DNA of 64,000 bases. It comes from Streptomyces pactum (GTDB lineage: Bacteria; Actinomycetota; Actinomycetes; Streptomycetales; Streptomycetaceae). Positions 33,532 through 41,412 of the stretch are shown here, piece after piece. Position numbers and translations under genes: made by a program. Each line of letters opens with the position of its first letter. Positions within the stretch are counted from its first letter, which is position 1. The DNA is taken from positions 8,350,001-8,414,000 of the forward strand of contig NZ_CP019724.1 in the NCBI RefSeq assembly GCF_002005225.1, given 5' to 3'. The notes under the pieces were generated by a model. It searched no databases. It was given only the letters and a program-made list of their open reading frames with translations, and was not told the origin of the DNA.

Positions 33532-34707
33532 TCAGGCCAGCGCCTCCAGCTTGGGCACGATCTCGGCGGGGGCGGGAAGCGTCGCGATCTCCTTGGCGAG
33601 GAACTGCGTCCGCTCGGTGTAGCTCGGGTTCTCCAGCAGTTCCCGGCAGGCCTCGGCGATCACTTCGCCCGGAGCCCTGTCGGGCTCCTGCGCCTGCGGC
33701 CACAGCGTCTTGCCGGCACCGAAGCCGGTGATGGCCTTGGCGATGGCCTCCCGGTGGTAGTTCGGCGGGAACTCCGGCGGGTTCTCCGGGATGACCAACT
33801 GCGGCACGCCGTTGGCCATGAGGGTCGTCGCGGTGGTCGCCCCGCCGTGGTGGACCGCCAGGTCACAGGTGGCGGCGGTGACGTCGATCGGGATCCAGCC
33901 GACGCGCGCGTCGCCCAGCTCGGAGCCGAACCGCTCGACGGCGCCGGGGTTCGACGCGATCAGCGTCTCGGCGCCCAGCTTGTCCAGCTCCCTGACCAGC
34001 AGCGGCATGGACCAGCCCGGGTCCCGGAACATCAGGCTGCGGAAACCGGAGGTGATCACCACCCGCCGGCGCCCCTCGGGGCGGGTGTACATCCAGCGCT
34101 CCAGCCGGCGCTGCGGGTTGCTGGGGATCCAGCGCATCGGCTGCGCGGCCGGGTCGTGGGACGGCCGCAGCGACGGCGGCGTCGAGTCCAGGAGCAGGTC
34201 GGGCTTGAGGAGCCCGTCCACGCCCAGCCGCTCCATCTCGGGGCGCAGCTCCTGCTCGGCGCCCGGGTCGATGCCGGTGAGCGGAATGCCCAGGTACTCG
34301 ATGTGGCGCACGTACGGGACCTTCAGGTGGGCGGCGAGCAGCATCGCGGCGTAACTCTGCGAGCTGCCCACGACCACGTCCGGGGTCCAGTCCCTGGCCA
34401 GCTCCAGCAGGGACCGGACCCCGGCCAGGCCCATCCTCGCGAAGCCGCGGCCCTGTCCGAGCATCTCCTCGTCGCCCAGCTCCCGGGGGAACCGCAGGCC
34501 CTTGCCCGGGTTGGTGATCCGCATGAAGTGCCGGATCGGGTCGACGGTGAAGCAGAACGTGGGAAGGCCGATGGCCTCCGCGGTCTCCACCCACGGTTCG
34601 TGGGCGGCCAGCACGACGTGGTGGCCCGCGTTGCGCGCGGCCGTCGCCAGCGGGGCAGCGGCATAGTAGGTGGCCTGGCTGCCCGTGGTTATGAACAGGA
34701 TTTTCAT
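33532..34707 (-). CDS. Deoxysugar glycosyltransferase (GT1 fold), third copy
   Basis: 391 residues. MKILFITTGSQATYYAAAPLATAARNAGHHVVLAAHEP at the start; LKVPYVRHIEYLG and WMYTRPEGRRRVVITSG in the middle; sugar-nucleotide motif DLAVHHGGATTATTLMANGVPQLVIPE. Paralog of the 358-residue enzyme. Three glycosyltransferases with one deoxysugar pathway suggest either several attachment points, a short sugar chain, or an additional sugar made elsewhere. ATG at 34707 follows CGGAG. It is divergent from the 87-residue protein with a StrR-type site between. Confidence 0.9.
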   Translation of the reverse strand: MKILFITTGSQATYYAAAPLATAARNAGHHVVLAAHEPWVETAEAIGLPTFCFTVDPIRHFMRITNPGKGLRFPRELGDEEMLGQGRGFARMGLAGVRSLLELARDWTPDVVVGSSQSYAAMLLAAHLKVPYVRHIEYLGIPLTGIDPGAEQELRPEMERLGVDGLLKPDLLLDSTPPSLRPSHDPAAQPMRWIPSNPQRRLERWMYTRPEGRRRVVITSGFRSLMFRDPGWSMPLLVRELDKLGAETLIASNPGAVERFGSELGDARVGWIPIDVTAATCDLAVHHGGATTATTLMANGVPQLVIPENPPEFPPNYHREAIAKAITGFGAGKTLWPQAQEPDRAPGEVIAEACRELLENPSYTERTQFLAKEIATLPAPAEIVPKLEALA

Positions 34708-34813
34708 GGCACTCCGGATGCTTTTCGTGGGACGCGGCCTACAGCATTAGCGGACAGTACCGATGGTCCTCAGTGCCGCCTTTTTCTGTCAAACACCAGC
34801 AATTGACAAGCCT

Positions 34814-34842
34814 GTTCAATCGCGGATTTCCCGCAGTTGAAC
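34814..34842. promoter_or_regulatory. StrR-type activator binding site
   Basis: GTTCAATCG-N11-CAGTTGAAC. GTTCAA/TTGAAC outer arms are perfectly complementary and spacing equals that of the other sites. It lies between the divergent glycosyltransferase (33532-34707) and the 87-residue protein gene (34954). Confidence 0.72.
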
Positions 34843-34953
34843 AGGGTATTCGCCCGATCTCGTTGCGCAGCCCTCGGACGCTGACCATCATGAGACCGGT
34901 ACGTGTGGCCAGGAAGCCTCAGAAAAATCGGATCCCGAAAGTCGGTGGCACGC

Positions 34954-35217
34954 ATGAACAACCTGATCTACAAAGCCCGTATGGCCCTGCGTGACGTCAT
35001 GGAAGTGAACATCTACAGCCAGGGAAACGACAAGGTCTACCTGACCGTTTTCCCGGAGCTGGTCTGGGAGGGCACCGAGAAGACGCAGCCGGAAAAGGTC
35101 GTCCGGAACGTCATCGGCCGCCTCCACGACATGGACCTGGACGTCGACGGCGGGGAGTCGGCCGTCCGGACCCTGCTGGACTCCGGCGCCGTCGAGATCG
35201 TCCGCAAGGCCGCCTGA
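34954..35217 (+). CDS. Uncharacterised 87-residue protein
   Basis: Begins MNNLIYKARMALRDVMEVNIY, then a beta-strand-like NDKVYLTVFPELVWEG, a polar loop, and two likely helices (PEKVVRNVIGRLHDMD; ESAVRTLLDSGAVEIV). No Cys and no cofactor motif. It is not an acyl carrier protein: there is no Asp-Ser-Leu-type pantetheine site. I do not recognise the family. A long in-frame extension back to a GTG at 34903 is possible. Its promoter carries a clear StrR-type site, so it is probably part of the same pathway and may be a small cyclase-like, partner or immunity protein. Confidence 0.65.
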   Translation: MNNLIYKARMALRDVMEVNIYSQGNDKVYLTVFPELVWEGTEKTQPEKVVRNVIGRLHDMDLDVDGGESAVRTLLDSGAVEIVRKAA

Positions 35218-35289
35218 CCGCGCCGCCGGTACCCGCACACCGGCTTTCGCCGCGCACGACCCCGCCCGGACACCCCCGGGCCGCCCCCT

Positions 35290-35324
35290 CGAGTGCCCGC
35301 GCCGACCACCGCCGCGGGCACTCG
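35290..35324. terminator. Hairpin terminator
   Basis: CGAGTGCCCGCG and its perfect complement around an 11-nt loop, between the convergent 87-residue protein and multicopper oxidase genes. Confidence 0.7.
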
Positions 35325-35329
35325 CCGCG

Positions 35330-37267
35330 TCAGTGGTGACCGCCGCCCGCGGGCCGGTGGGCGGCCGGGCCGACCACGAGCGGGCGCACCATGTGCTGCT
35401 CGTGCTCCAGCATGTGACAGTGGTGGACCCCCCTGCCGACGACGGGGAAACGGACCGCCACGGTGACCAGCTCGCCCGGGGTGCCGTTCGGACCGGGGAT
35501 GATCTGGCCGGCCGTACCCACCCTGACGGTGTCCTTCTCCCCGAGCTCGTGCGGTTCCAGCTCCGCCGCCCCCAGGAACGCGACCGGCCTGGCGGAGCCG
35601 CGCACGACCCGGTCGAAGCCGGTCACGTCGTAGTTCTCGCGGGACAGCACCTGGAAGTGGGCCAGGTGGATGTGCATGGGGTGCGGAGCGGCGGCGAGGT
35701 TGAGGTACTTCCAGATCTCCACACCCCGGTGCGCCACGGTGAACGCGTTGCCGTCGTCGTAGCGCATGGCCGTCCGGCGCAGCGTCGTGACCGTGCCCTC
35801 GGCGTCCTCGACCTGGACGACCCCGGCGGACGGGAACGCGATCCCCTCCGCGTCGGCCCGCTCCACCTCCTCCATCTCCCACAGTTCGGGCACGTTGGCC
35901 GAGCCCGGCCCGACCAGCACCACCCACCGGGGCCGGCCGCCGTGCGGCAGGTCGTGGTGCGTGGACCGTCTGAAGGCGGGCGAGAGTCTCCCGGGCGGCG
36001 TGAACCGGCCGGCGGATCCGCGGCCGGCCACGCGGAACTGCATCACGTCGGGCTCCAGCAGGTCGTGCCGGGTGCTGGAGCCGCCGGGCACAACGCCCTC
36101 CATCGTGTTGACCAGCTTGACGGACCGGCCGCGGAACGCACTGAAGTCGACCAGCACGTCGGCGCGCTCACCGGGGGAGAGGTTGAGCGCCCCCTCGACC
36201 GGCAGCGGCCTGTCGATCAGCCCCTGGTCGCTGCCGATCACCTGGAAGGCCCCGGGGACGGGCCGGCCGTCGGCCAGCAGCATCAGCCGGTAGATCCGGG
36301 AGTTGGCCGTGTTGACGATCCGGAACCGGTACCAGCGCGGCTGGACCTCCAGGTAGGGCCAGACCACACCGTTGACCAGGGTGTAGGGGGCCGCGTGCGC
36401 ACGCATGAGCTTCGCGTTGACCATCTCCACCTTGTGGACCAGGCGTCCGGTGAGGGCCCCCGATCCGTCCAGCGCGAAGTTGCGGTCACTGAGGACCAGC
36501 GGCACCTCGTGGCCGCCCCGGGGCAGGCCCAGCGCACGCTCCTGCGCGTCGCGGCAGACGAACAGGCCCGCCAGACCGGCGTACACGCTGAAGCGGCTGA
36601 CGTGGTGGGTGTGGTCGTGGTACCAGAGCATGGTCGCGGCCTGGTCGTTCGGGTACGCCGACAGTTGCTCCTCGCCCGGACCGACGAGGTTCTCCATCCA
36701 GCCGTCGTTGCCGCCGCCGGTCAGCATGCCGTGCAGGTGCACCGCCGCCCACGGCCCCAGGTCCGCCACCCCGGGCACCTCCCGGCAGCCCTCGGTGCCG
36801 GGATAGTTGGACAGCGGGTCGGGCATGGGACCGCCGGGCCGGCCGAACTCGACGGCGGTGACCGGCATGTTCCCCGTCAGGTGGTTCTCCCAGACGACCC
36901 GCAGCCGGCGGCCGCGGACCGTCTCGATCGTCGGCCCGGGGTAGCTGCCCTCGTACGTCCACATCCGCACCGGCGCCAGCTCCGAGTGCACGGTGACGTC
37001 GGCGGTGCGCAGGCGCACGGTCAGTTCGTCGTGCCCGCCGCGCCCACGCGGACGCAGCACCGGCGGCGTACGCAGCGGATCCCTGAACTTGGTCAGCAGC
37101 AGCCCGTCCGCCGACGGCTCGGCACCTTCGGACGCCGCCCCGCCCGGGACGGCGAAGACGGAGGACGACGGCACGAGCGCGCCCAGGCCGGCCACGGCAC
37201 CGCCCCGCAGCAGGGTGCGCCGGTTGATCCCGGGCGAGCTGGGTATTTCGGCAGACGCAGTCTCCAT
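35330..37267 (-). CDS. Multicopper oxidase, phenoxazinone-synthase/CotA-like, Tat-exported
   Basis: 645 residues. N-terminal twin-arginine signal NRRTLLRGGAVAGLGALVPSSSVFA. All four copper motifs are present: VHLHGML, LWYHDHTHH, APHPMHIHLAHFQ and VHHCHMLEHEQHM. Length and spacing fit Streptomyces phenoxazinone synthase (PhsA) and CotA-type laccases rather than small two-domain laccases. These oxidise aminophenols or phenols with oxygen and can couple aromatic units. Chosen ATG at 37267 gives the complete Tat signal. It may oxidise the exported aromatic product, or simply be a neighbouring phenol oxidase. Confidence 0.9.
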   Translation of the reverse strand: METASAEIPSSPGINRRTLLRGGAVAGLGALVPSSSVFAVPGGAASEGAEPSADGLLLTKFRDPLRTPPVLRPRGRGGHDELTVRLRTADVTVHSELAPVRMWTYEGSYPGPTIETVRGRRLRVVWENHLTGNMPVTAVEFGRPGGPMPDPLSNYPGTEGCREVPGVADLGPWAAVHLHGMLTGGGNDGWMENLVGPGEEQLSAYPNDQAATMLWYHDHTHHVSRFSVYAGLAGLFVCRDAQERALGLPRGGHEVPLVLSDRNFALDGSGALTGRLVHKVEMVNAKLMRAHAAPYTLVNGVVWPYLEVQPRWYRFRIVNTANSRIYRLMLLADGRPVPGAFQVIGSDQGLIDRPLPVEGALNLSPGERADVLVDFSAFRGRSVKLVNTMEGVVPGGSSTRHDLLEPDVMQFRVAGRGSAGRFTPPGRLSPAFRRSTHHDLPHGGRPRWVVLVGPGSANVPELWEMEEVERADAEGIAFPSAGVVQVEDAEGTVTTLRRTAMRYDDGNAFTVAHRGVEIWKYLNLAAAPHPMHIHLAHFQVLSRENYDVTGFDRVVRGSARPVAFLGAAELEPHELGEKDTVRVGTAGQIIPGPNGTPGELVTVAVRFPVVGRGVHHCHMLEHEQHMVRPLVVGPAAHRPAGGGHH

Positions 37268-37375
37268 GCGCCGGATCGTAGGCAATGACCCCTCCAGATC
37301 CGCTCGAAGACCGCTGCACGGCACGGCCGTTCACCGGCCGCCCCGGCCGCCCCGGCGGGCCGCGCGGCCCGCCGC

Positions 37376-39154
37376 CTACACGGCCGCCATCTCGGTGTCC
37401 CGGCGCACCAGCGTGGCGTAGTGGCCGCCGAGGGCGAGCAGCTCGTCGTGCGTGCCCCGCTCGGCGACGCGCCCCTGCTCCAGGACGAGGATCTCGTCGG
37501 CGTTGCGGACGGTCGACAGCCGGTGTGCGACCGTGATGGTGGTGCGGCCCGCGCTCGCCGCGTCGATGGCCTTCTGGACGGACCGCTCGGTCTGGGTGTC
37601 CAGCGCGCTGGTGGCCTCGTCGAGCACCAGCACGGGCGGGTCGCGCAGGATGGCGCGGGCGATGGCCAGCCGCTGCTTCTCCCCGCCGGAGAACCGGTAT
37701 CCGCGCTCGCCGACCACCGTGTCGTAGCCGTCGGGCAGCGACATCAGGTAGTCGTGGATGTGCGCCACCCGCGCCGCCGCGACCAGCTCCTCGTCACTCG
37801 CGTCGGGCTTGGCGAACCTCAGGTTGTCGGCGACCGACGCGTGGAAGAGGTAGGTCTCCTGGGAGACGACACCGACGGCGGCGGCGAGCGTGTCGAACGA
37901 CAGGTCGCGCACGTCGACGCCGTCGATCGTCACGGTGCCGGACGTCGCGTCGTACAGACGCGGTATGAGATAGCTCAGCGTGGTCTTGCCCGACCCGGTC
38001 TCCCCGACGACGGCGAGGCTGTGCCCGGCGGGAACGGTCACCTCGACACCGTCCAGCGTCGGCCGCTGGGCGCCCGCGTAGCGGAACCCGACCCCGCGCA
38101 GCCGCACCTCGCCCCGCAGACTCGCCGGAACCACCGGCCGCTCCGGCTCGGCCACGTCGACGGGCAGGTCGAGGTACTCGAAGATACGCCCGAACAACTC
38201 CAGTGAACTCTGGATGTCCAGACCGATGGTCAGCAGCCGCTGCGCCGGCCGGAACAGGATCTGCTGGAGGGTGGCGAAGGCGACCAGCGCGCCGATGGAG
38301 ATGGACATCCGGCCGCCGCTGCCGGTCAGCCCCGCCACCCAGTAGATCACCGCGGGCATGGCCGCCATGACGACCCAGATCGTGGACTGGTACCACAGGC
38401 CCGCCGTACTCGCGCGCACCTCGATGTCGGTGAGCTTGCGGGACTGACCGGCGAACGCGTCGCTCAGCGAACGCGAACGGCCCATGGTGTGACCGAGCAT
38501 GATGCCGCTGACCGACAGCGACTCCTGCACGTTCGACGACAGGTCGGCGAACTGGCGCTGCCGCGCCCGGGTGAGCACGCGCAGTTCGTCCCCGACGTGG
38601 CGGCTCACCCAGACGAAGCCCGGCAGGACGACCAGCGACGCCAGCGTGAGCCGCCAGTCGAGCAGGGCCATGGCGGTGACCGTGGTGATGACGGTGGTCA
38701 CGTCCGACACCAGCGCCGTCGCGGTGGTCGTCACGGTCACCTGCATCCCGCCGATGTCGTTGGCGATCCGCGACTGGACCTCACCGGTACGCGTCCGGGT
38801 GAAGAAGGCCAGCGACATCCGCTGCAGATGGGAGTAGACGGCGGTGCGCAGATCGTGCATGACGAGCTGGCCGACCCTGGCGGACAGATACGTCTGCCAC
38901 ACGTTGAACGCGCTGTTCGAGACCGCGACGACGACCATGCCCAGGGCGAGCAGGGACAGCAGTCCGGTCCTGCCCTGCGGCAGCGCCACATCGATGATCT
39001 CGCGGATCAGGAACGGGTTGACCAGGGAGACCAGGGAGGACGCCGCGACCAGGAACCCGACGGACAGCAGGCTCCTGCGGTACGGAACGAACAGCTTGAG
39101 GATGCGCCGCTTGTGCACGGGAACACGCGCAGTGGCCGACCCGGTGGTGGTCAC
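37376..39154 (-). CDS. ABC exporter, fused membrane and ATPase domains (MsbA-like)
   Basis: 592 residues, an ABC half-transporter that works as a dimer. Six membrane segments lie in residues ~20-310 (for example LLSVGFLVAASSLVSLVNPF, LLSLLALGMVVVAVSNSAF, VMAAMPAVIYWVAGLTG). ATPase motifs: Walker A VVGETGSGKTTL, signature YRFSGGEKQRLAIARA, Walker B VLVLDEATSALD, switch TVAHRLSTV. No peptidase C39 domain is attached. GTG at 39154 follows AAGGAGAACAGG. It probably exports a lipophilic or peptide product. Confidence 0.92.
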   Translation of the reverse strand: MTTTGSATARVPVHKRRILKLFVPYRRSLLSVGFLVAASSLVSLVNPFLIREIIDVALPQGRTGLLSLLALGMVVVAVSNSAFNVWQTYLSARVGQLVMHDLRTAVYSHLQRMSLAFFTRTRTGEVQSRIANDIGGMQVTVTTTATALVSDVTTVITTVTAMALLDWRLTLASLVVLPGFVWVSRHVGDELRVLTRARQRQFADLSSNVQESLSVSGIMLGHTMGRSRSLSDAFAGQSRKLTDIEVRASTAGLWYQSTIWVVMAAMPAVIYWVAGLTGSGGRMSISIGALVAFATLQQILFRPAQRLLTIGLDIQSSLELFGRIFEYLDLPVDVAEPERPVVPASLRGEVRLRGVGFRYAGAQRPTLDGVEVTVPAGHSLAVVGETGSGKTTLSYLIPRLYDATSGTVTIDGVDVRDLSFDTLAAAVGVVSQETYLFHASVADNLRFAKPDASDEELVAAARVAHIHDYLMSLPDGYDTVVGERGYRFSGGEKQRLAIARAILRDPPVLVLDEATSALDTQTERSVQKAIDAASAGRTTITVAHRLSTVRNADEILVLEQGRVAERGTHDELLALGGHYATLVRRDTEMAAV

Positions 39155-39209
39155 CCTGTTCTCCTTGTCCTCGGTGGTGAACGGTCGGTTGCCGCGGGCC
39201 GCGGTCACC

Positions 39210-39249
39210 TCTCACAGGTGCTTGACCGGTCTCACAGGTGCTTGACCGG
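39210..39249. repeat. Tandem 20-bp direct repeat at the 3' end of a small gene
   Basis: TCTCACAGGTGCTTGACCGG occurs twice head to tail. The right copy contains the stop and last codons (Val-Lys-His-Leu) of the 67-residue gene; the left copy lies just beyond its stop. It looks like a recent slip duplication. Confidence 0.85.
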
Positions 39250-39435
39250 AGCCGTCCACCGGACGAACTCCTCCTCCGACAGCGGCGGCAGGCACGGCTG
39301 CTCGGCAGGCGGGATCGCGTACCCGCTCCAGGGGTGCGGCGGGTGCGTGCCGTACCACCCGAACCCCATCCATGTGAGGCCCACGCCGAGGCTCCTGCCG
39401 ATGGCCCTCGTGGCGGATGCGCGCCGTGCCCGCAT
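39232..39435 (-). CDS. Small DUF6059-like protein
   Basis: 67 residues: basic N-terminus (MRARRASATRAIGRSL), one hydrophobic stretch (GVGLTWMGFGWYG), then a Pro-rich tail (THPPHPWSGYAIPPAEQ) ending PLSEEEFVRWTAPVKHL. This basic-helix, hydrophobic, Pro-rich, PLS-E-E layout resembles the Streptomyces DUF6059 proteins found near secondary-metabolite and regulatory genes; the match is from memory of the pattern only. The start at 39435 is preceded by CGGAGACC; an upstream in-frame ATG would add 19 residues. Function unknown. Confidence 0.55.
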   Translation of the reverse strand: MRARRASATRAIGRSLGVGLTWMGFGWYGTHPPHPWSGYAIPPAEQPCLPPLSEEEFVRWTAPVKHL

Positions 39436-39614
39436 GACGGTCTCCGTTTCGCCGGTCAACCATTCACCGCCACCTTGGTGGACGCCTCTCAAGGATCAGC
39501 GGGTGATCCGTCGAGTCCCGCTGGAGGCAGCGCCGAGCCGGCGAGCGCCTGCGGCCGTGGGCGATGACGGGCAGGGCAGGGCGGAGCGGACCGGACGGTG
39601 CAGCACGGGACGGT

Positions 39615-40526
39615 TCAGCTCCTCACCAGCAGGCCGCGGCTGCGCAGGACCCATCGCTCCAGGGGGCTGAAGACGAGGAGGTCGATGGCGATGCCGACGG
39701 TCAGGATCAGCAGGATGGCTTCGAAGACCATGGCCATGTCGCTGGCGTTGCGGCCGTTCTCGAGGAGCTGGCCGAGTCCGACGCCGAGGTCGGGGAAGGA
39801 GGCGATGATCTCGGCGGCCATCAGGGAGCGCCAGGAGAACGCCCAGCCCTGCTTGAGGCCGGCGACGTAGCCGGGCAGCGCGGCCGGCAGGACGATGTGC
39901 CAGGTGCCCTTCAGTCCCGTGGCGCCCAGTGTGCGGCCCGCGCGCAGGAAGACGGGGGAGATCTGGTCGACGCCGGAAACCAGGCCGTTGGCGATGGAGG
40001 GTACGGCGCCGAGGAGGATGACGGCGTACATCATCGAGTTGTTCAGGCCGAGCCAGATCACGGCGGGCGGAACCCAGGCCACGGAGGGCAGTGACTGGAG
40101 GCCGGAGAGGATCGGGCCGATCGCCGCGCGGACGAACCTGACCCGTGCCACGAGCAGCCCCAGTGGTGTGCCGATCACGAGGGCCAGCAGGAAGCCGGAC
40201 AGGCCGCGCGAGACGCTGGTCCAGATGTAGCCGAGCAGTTCGCCCTCGAGCCATGCCTGGTGCAGGACGTGCCACACGTCGGACGGGGCGGGCAGTTTGG
40301 TCGGGTCGTCGACGATCTCGAAGGTGACGAGCCCCTGCCATACCGCGAGGACCAGGAGTACGGCCGCGGCGGGCGGCAGGATCTTCTCCACGAGGGTCTG
40401 CCGGAAGGGCTTGCGGCCCTGCTGCACCGTCTCCAGTGCGTCCAGGCCCGCCTCGAGGCCGGCGAGGTCGCCGCCGTCCCCGGCGCCCGGGCCCTTGGCG
40501 GGACGCGTCGTGTCAGTGCTGGCCAT
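39615..40526 (-). CDS. ssuC: ABC transporter permease for sulfonate/taurine-type substrates
   Basis: 303 residues, BPD_transp_1 permease with about six membrane segments (ILPPAAAVLLVLAVWQGLV, GLSGFLLALVIGTPLGLLV, AILLILTVGIAIDLLVF) and the EAA loop seen at WRSLMAAEIIASFPDLGVGLG. In streptomycetes a ssuABC set commonly follows cysN, as here. The start overlaps the 3' end of the ATPase gene by 14 bp. With the ATPase and lipoprotein it should import organic sulfonates as a sulfur source. Confidence 0.85.
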   Translation of the reverse strand: MASTDTTRPAKGPGAGDGGDLAGLEAGLDALETVQQGRKPFRQTLVEKILPPAAAVLLVLAVWQGLVTFEIVDDPTKLPAPSDVWHVLHQAWLEGELLGYIWTSVSRGLSGFLLALVIGTPLGLLVARVRFVRAAIGPILSGLQSLPSVAWVPPAVIWLGLNNSMMYAVILLGAVPSIANGLVSGVDQISPVFLRAGRTLGATGLKGTWHIVLPAALPGYVAGLKQGWAFSWRSLMAAEIIASFPDLGVGLGQLLENGRNASDMAMVFEAILLILTVGIAIDLLVFSPLERWVLRSRGLLVRS

Positions 40527-41376
40527 GGCGGCGGATCTCCCCACGCAGTTCTTCGGTGATCTCGAGGGACAGTTCCGCCACGGCGGTGTCCTCGATGCGG
40601 CGCGGATGCGGGATGCCGACGGTCCACTGGCGGGCGATGCGTCCGGGACGTGAGGAGAGCAGCACCACGCGCTCCGCGAGCCGGACGGCCTCGCGGACGT
40701 TGTGCGTGACGAACAGGACGGACAGCTTCGTCTCGCGCCAGATCCGGGTCAGTTCGTCGTGCAGCACGTCTCGCGTGATGGCGTCCAGCGCCGCGAACGG
40801 CTCGTCCATCAGCAGCACCCTGCTCTCCTGGGCGAGTGCCCGGGCCATCGCGACCCGCTGGCGCATGCCGCCCGACAGCTCGTGCACCCGCTTGCCGTGC
40901 GCGCCCTTCAGCCGGACGAGTTCGAGCAGCTCCTCCGCCTTGTCGCGGCGCTCGGACTTGGGCACGCCGCGCAGCTTCAGGGCGAGTTCGATGTTCTTGC
41001 CCGCGGTCAGCCACGGGAACAGGGCGTGCTCCTGGAACATCAGGGCCGGCCGCCCGTCCGTGGTGATCGCGCCGGCGCTCGGCTTGTCCAGGCCCGCCAC
41101 CAGGTTCAGCAGGGTGGACTTGCCGCAGCCGGAGGCGCCCAGGAGGGTGACGAACTCGCCGGGTGCGACGTCGAGGGTGATGTCGTCCAGGACGAGCTGT
41201 TGTCCGGCCGGGCCCGGGAACGACTTGGAGACGTGCTCGATCCGGGCGGCGTGCGTGGCCGCCGCGGTGTCCTCGCCGGCCTTGGCGAGAGTCGTGGTCG
41301 TGGCCGTGGCGGCGTCGACGGTCTCGGCGTCCTCGATGGCGTCGGCGGCCGTGGCGAGGGGCGCGGTCGTGGCCAT
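40513..41376 (-). CDS. ssuB: ABC transporter ATP-binding protein for sulfonate/taurine-type substrates
   Basis: 287 residues. Walker A LLGASGCGKSTLLNL, signature ELSGGMRQRVAMARAL, Walker B VLLMDEPFAALDAITRD, switch FVTHNVREAV, all typical of the nitrate/sulfonate/taurine ATPases. The first ~45 residues are an unusual Ala/Thr/Asp-rich tail (TVDAATATTTTLAKAGED) not part of the fold. The ATG at 41376 follows AGGAGGTGACGACC. Coupled with the permease gene. Confidence 0.88.
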   Translation of the reverse strand: MATTAPLATAADAIEDAETVDAATATTTTLAKAGEDTAAATHAARIEHVSKSFPGPAGQQLVLDDITLDVAPGEFVTLLGASGCGKSTLLNLVAGLDKPSAGAITTDGRPALMFQEHALFPWLTAGKNIELALKLRGVPKSERRDKAEELLELVRLKGAHGKRVHELSGGMRQRVAMARALAQESRVLLMDEPFAALDAITRDVLHDELTRIWRETKLSVLFVTHNVREAVRLAERVVLLSSRPGRIARQWTVGIPHPRRIEDTAVAELSLEITEELRGEIRRHGQH

Positions 41377-41412
41377 GGTCGTCACCTCCTGGTCCCTGGT
41401 CGTGGTCCGGGC

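Noticed and set aside
34954..35217. Considered as the missing acyl carrier protein
   Set aside because: No Asp-Ser-Leu/Met pantetheine attachment motif and no acidic helix II.
37376..39154. Calling this transporter a double-glycine peptidase exporter for the micro-peptide
   Set aside because: There is no N-terminal C39 peptidase domain; the protein starts straight into membrane segments.
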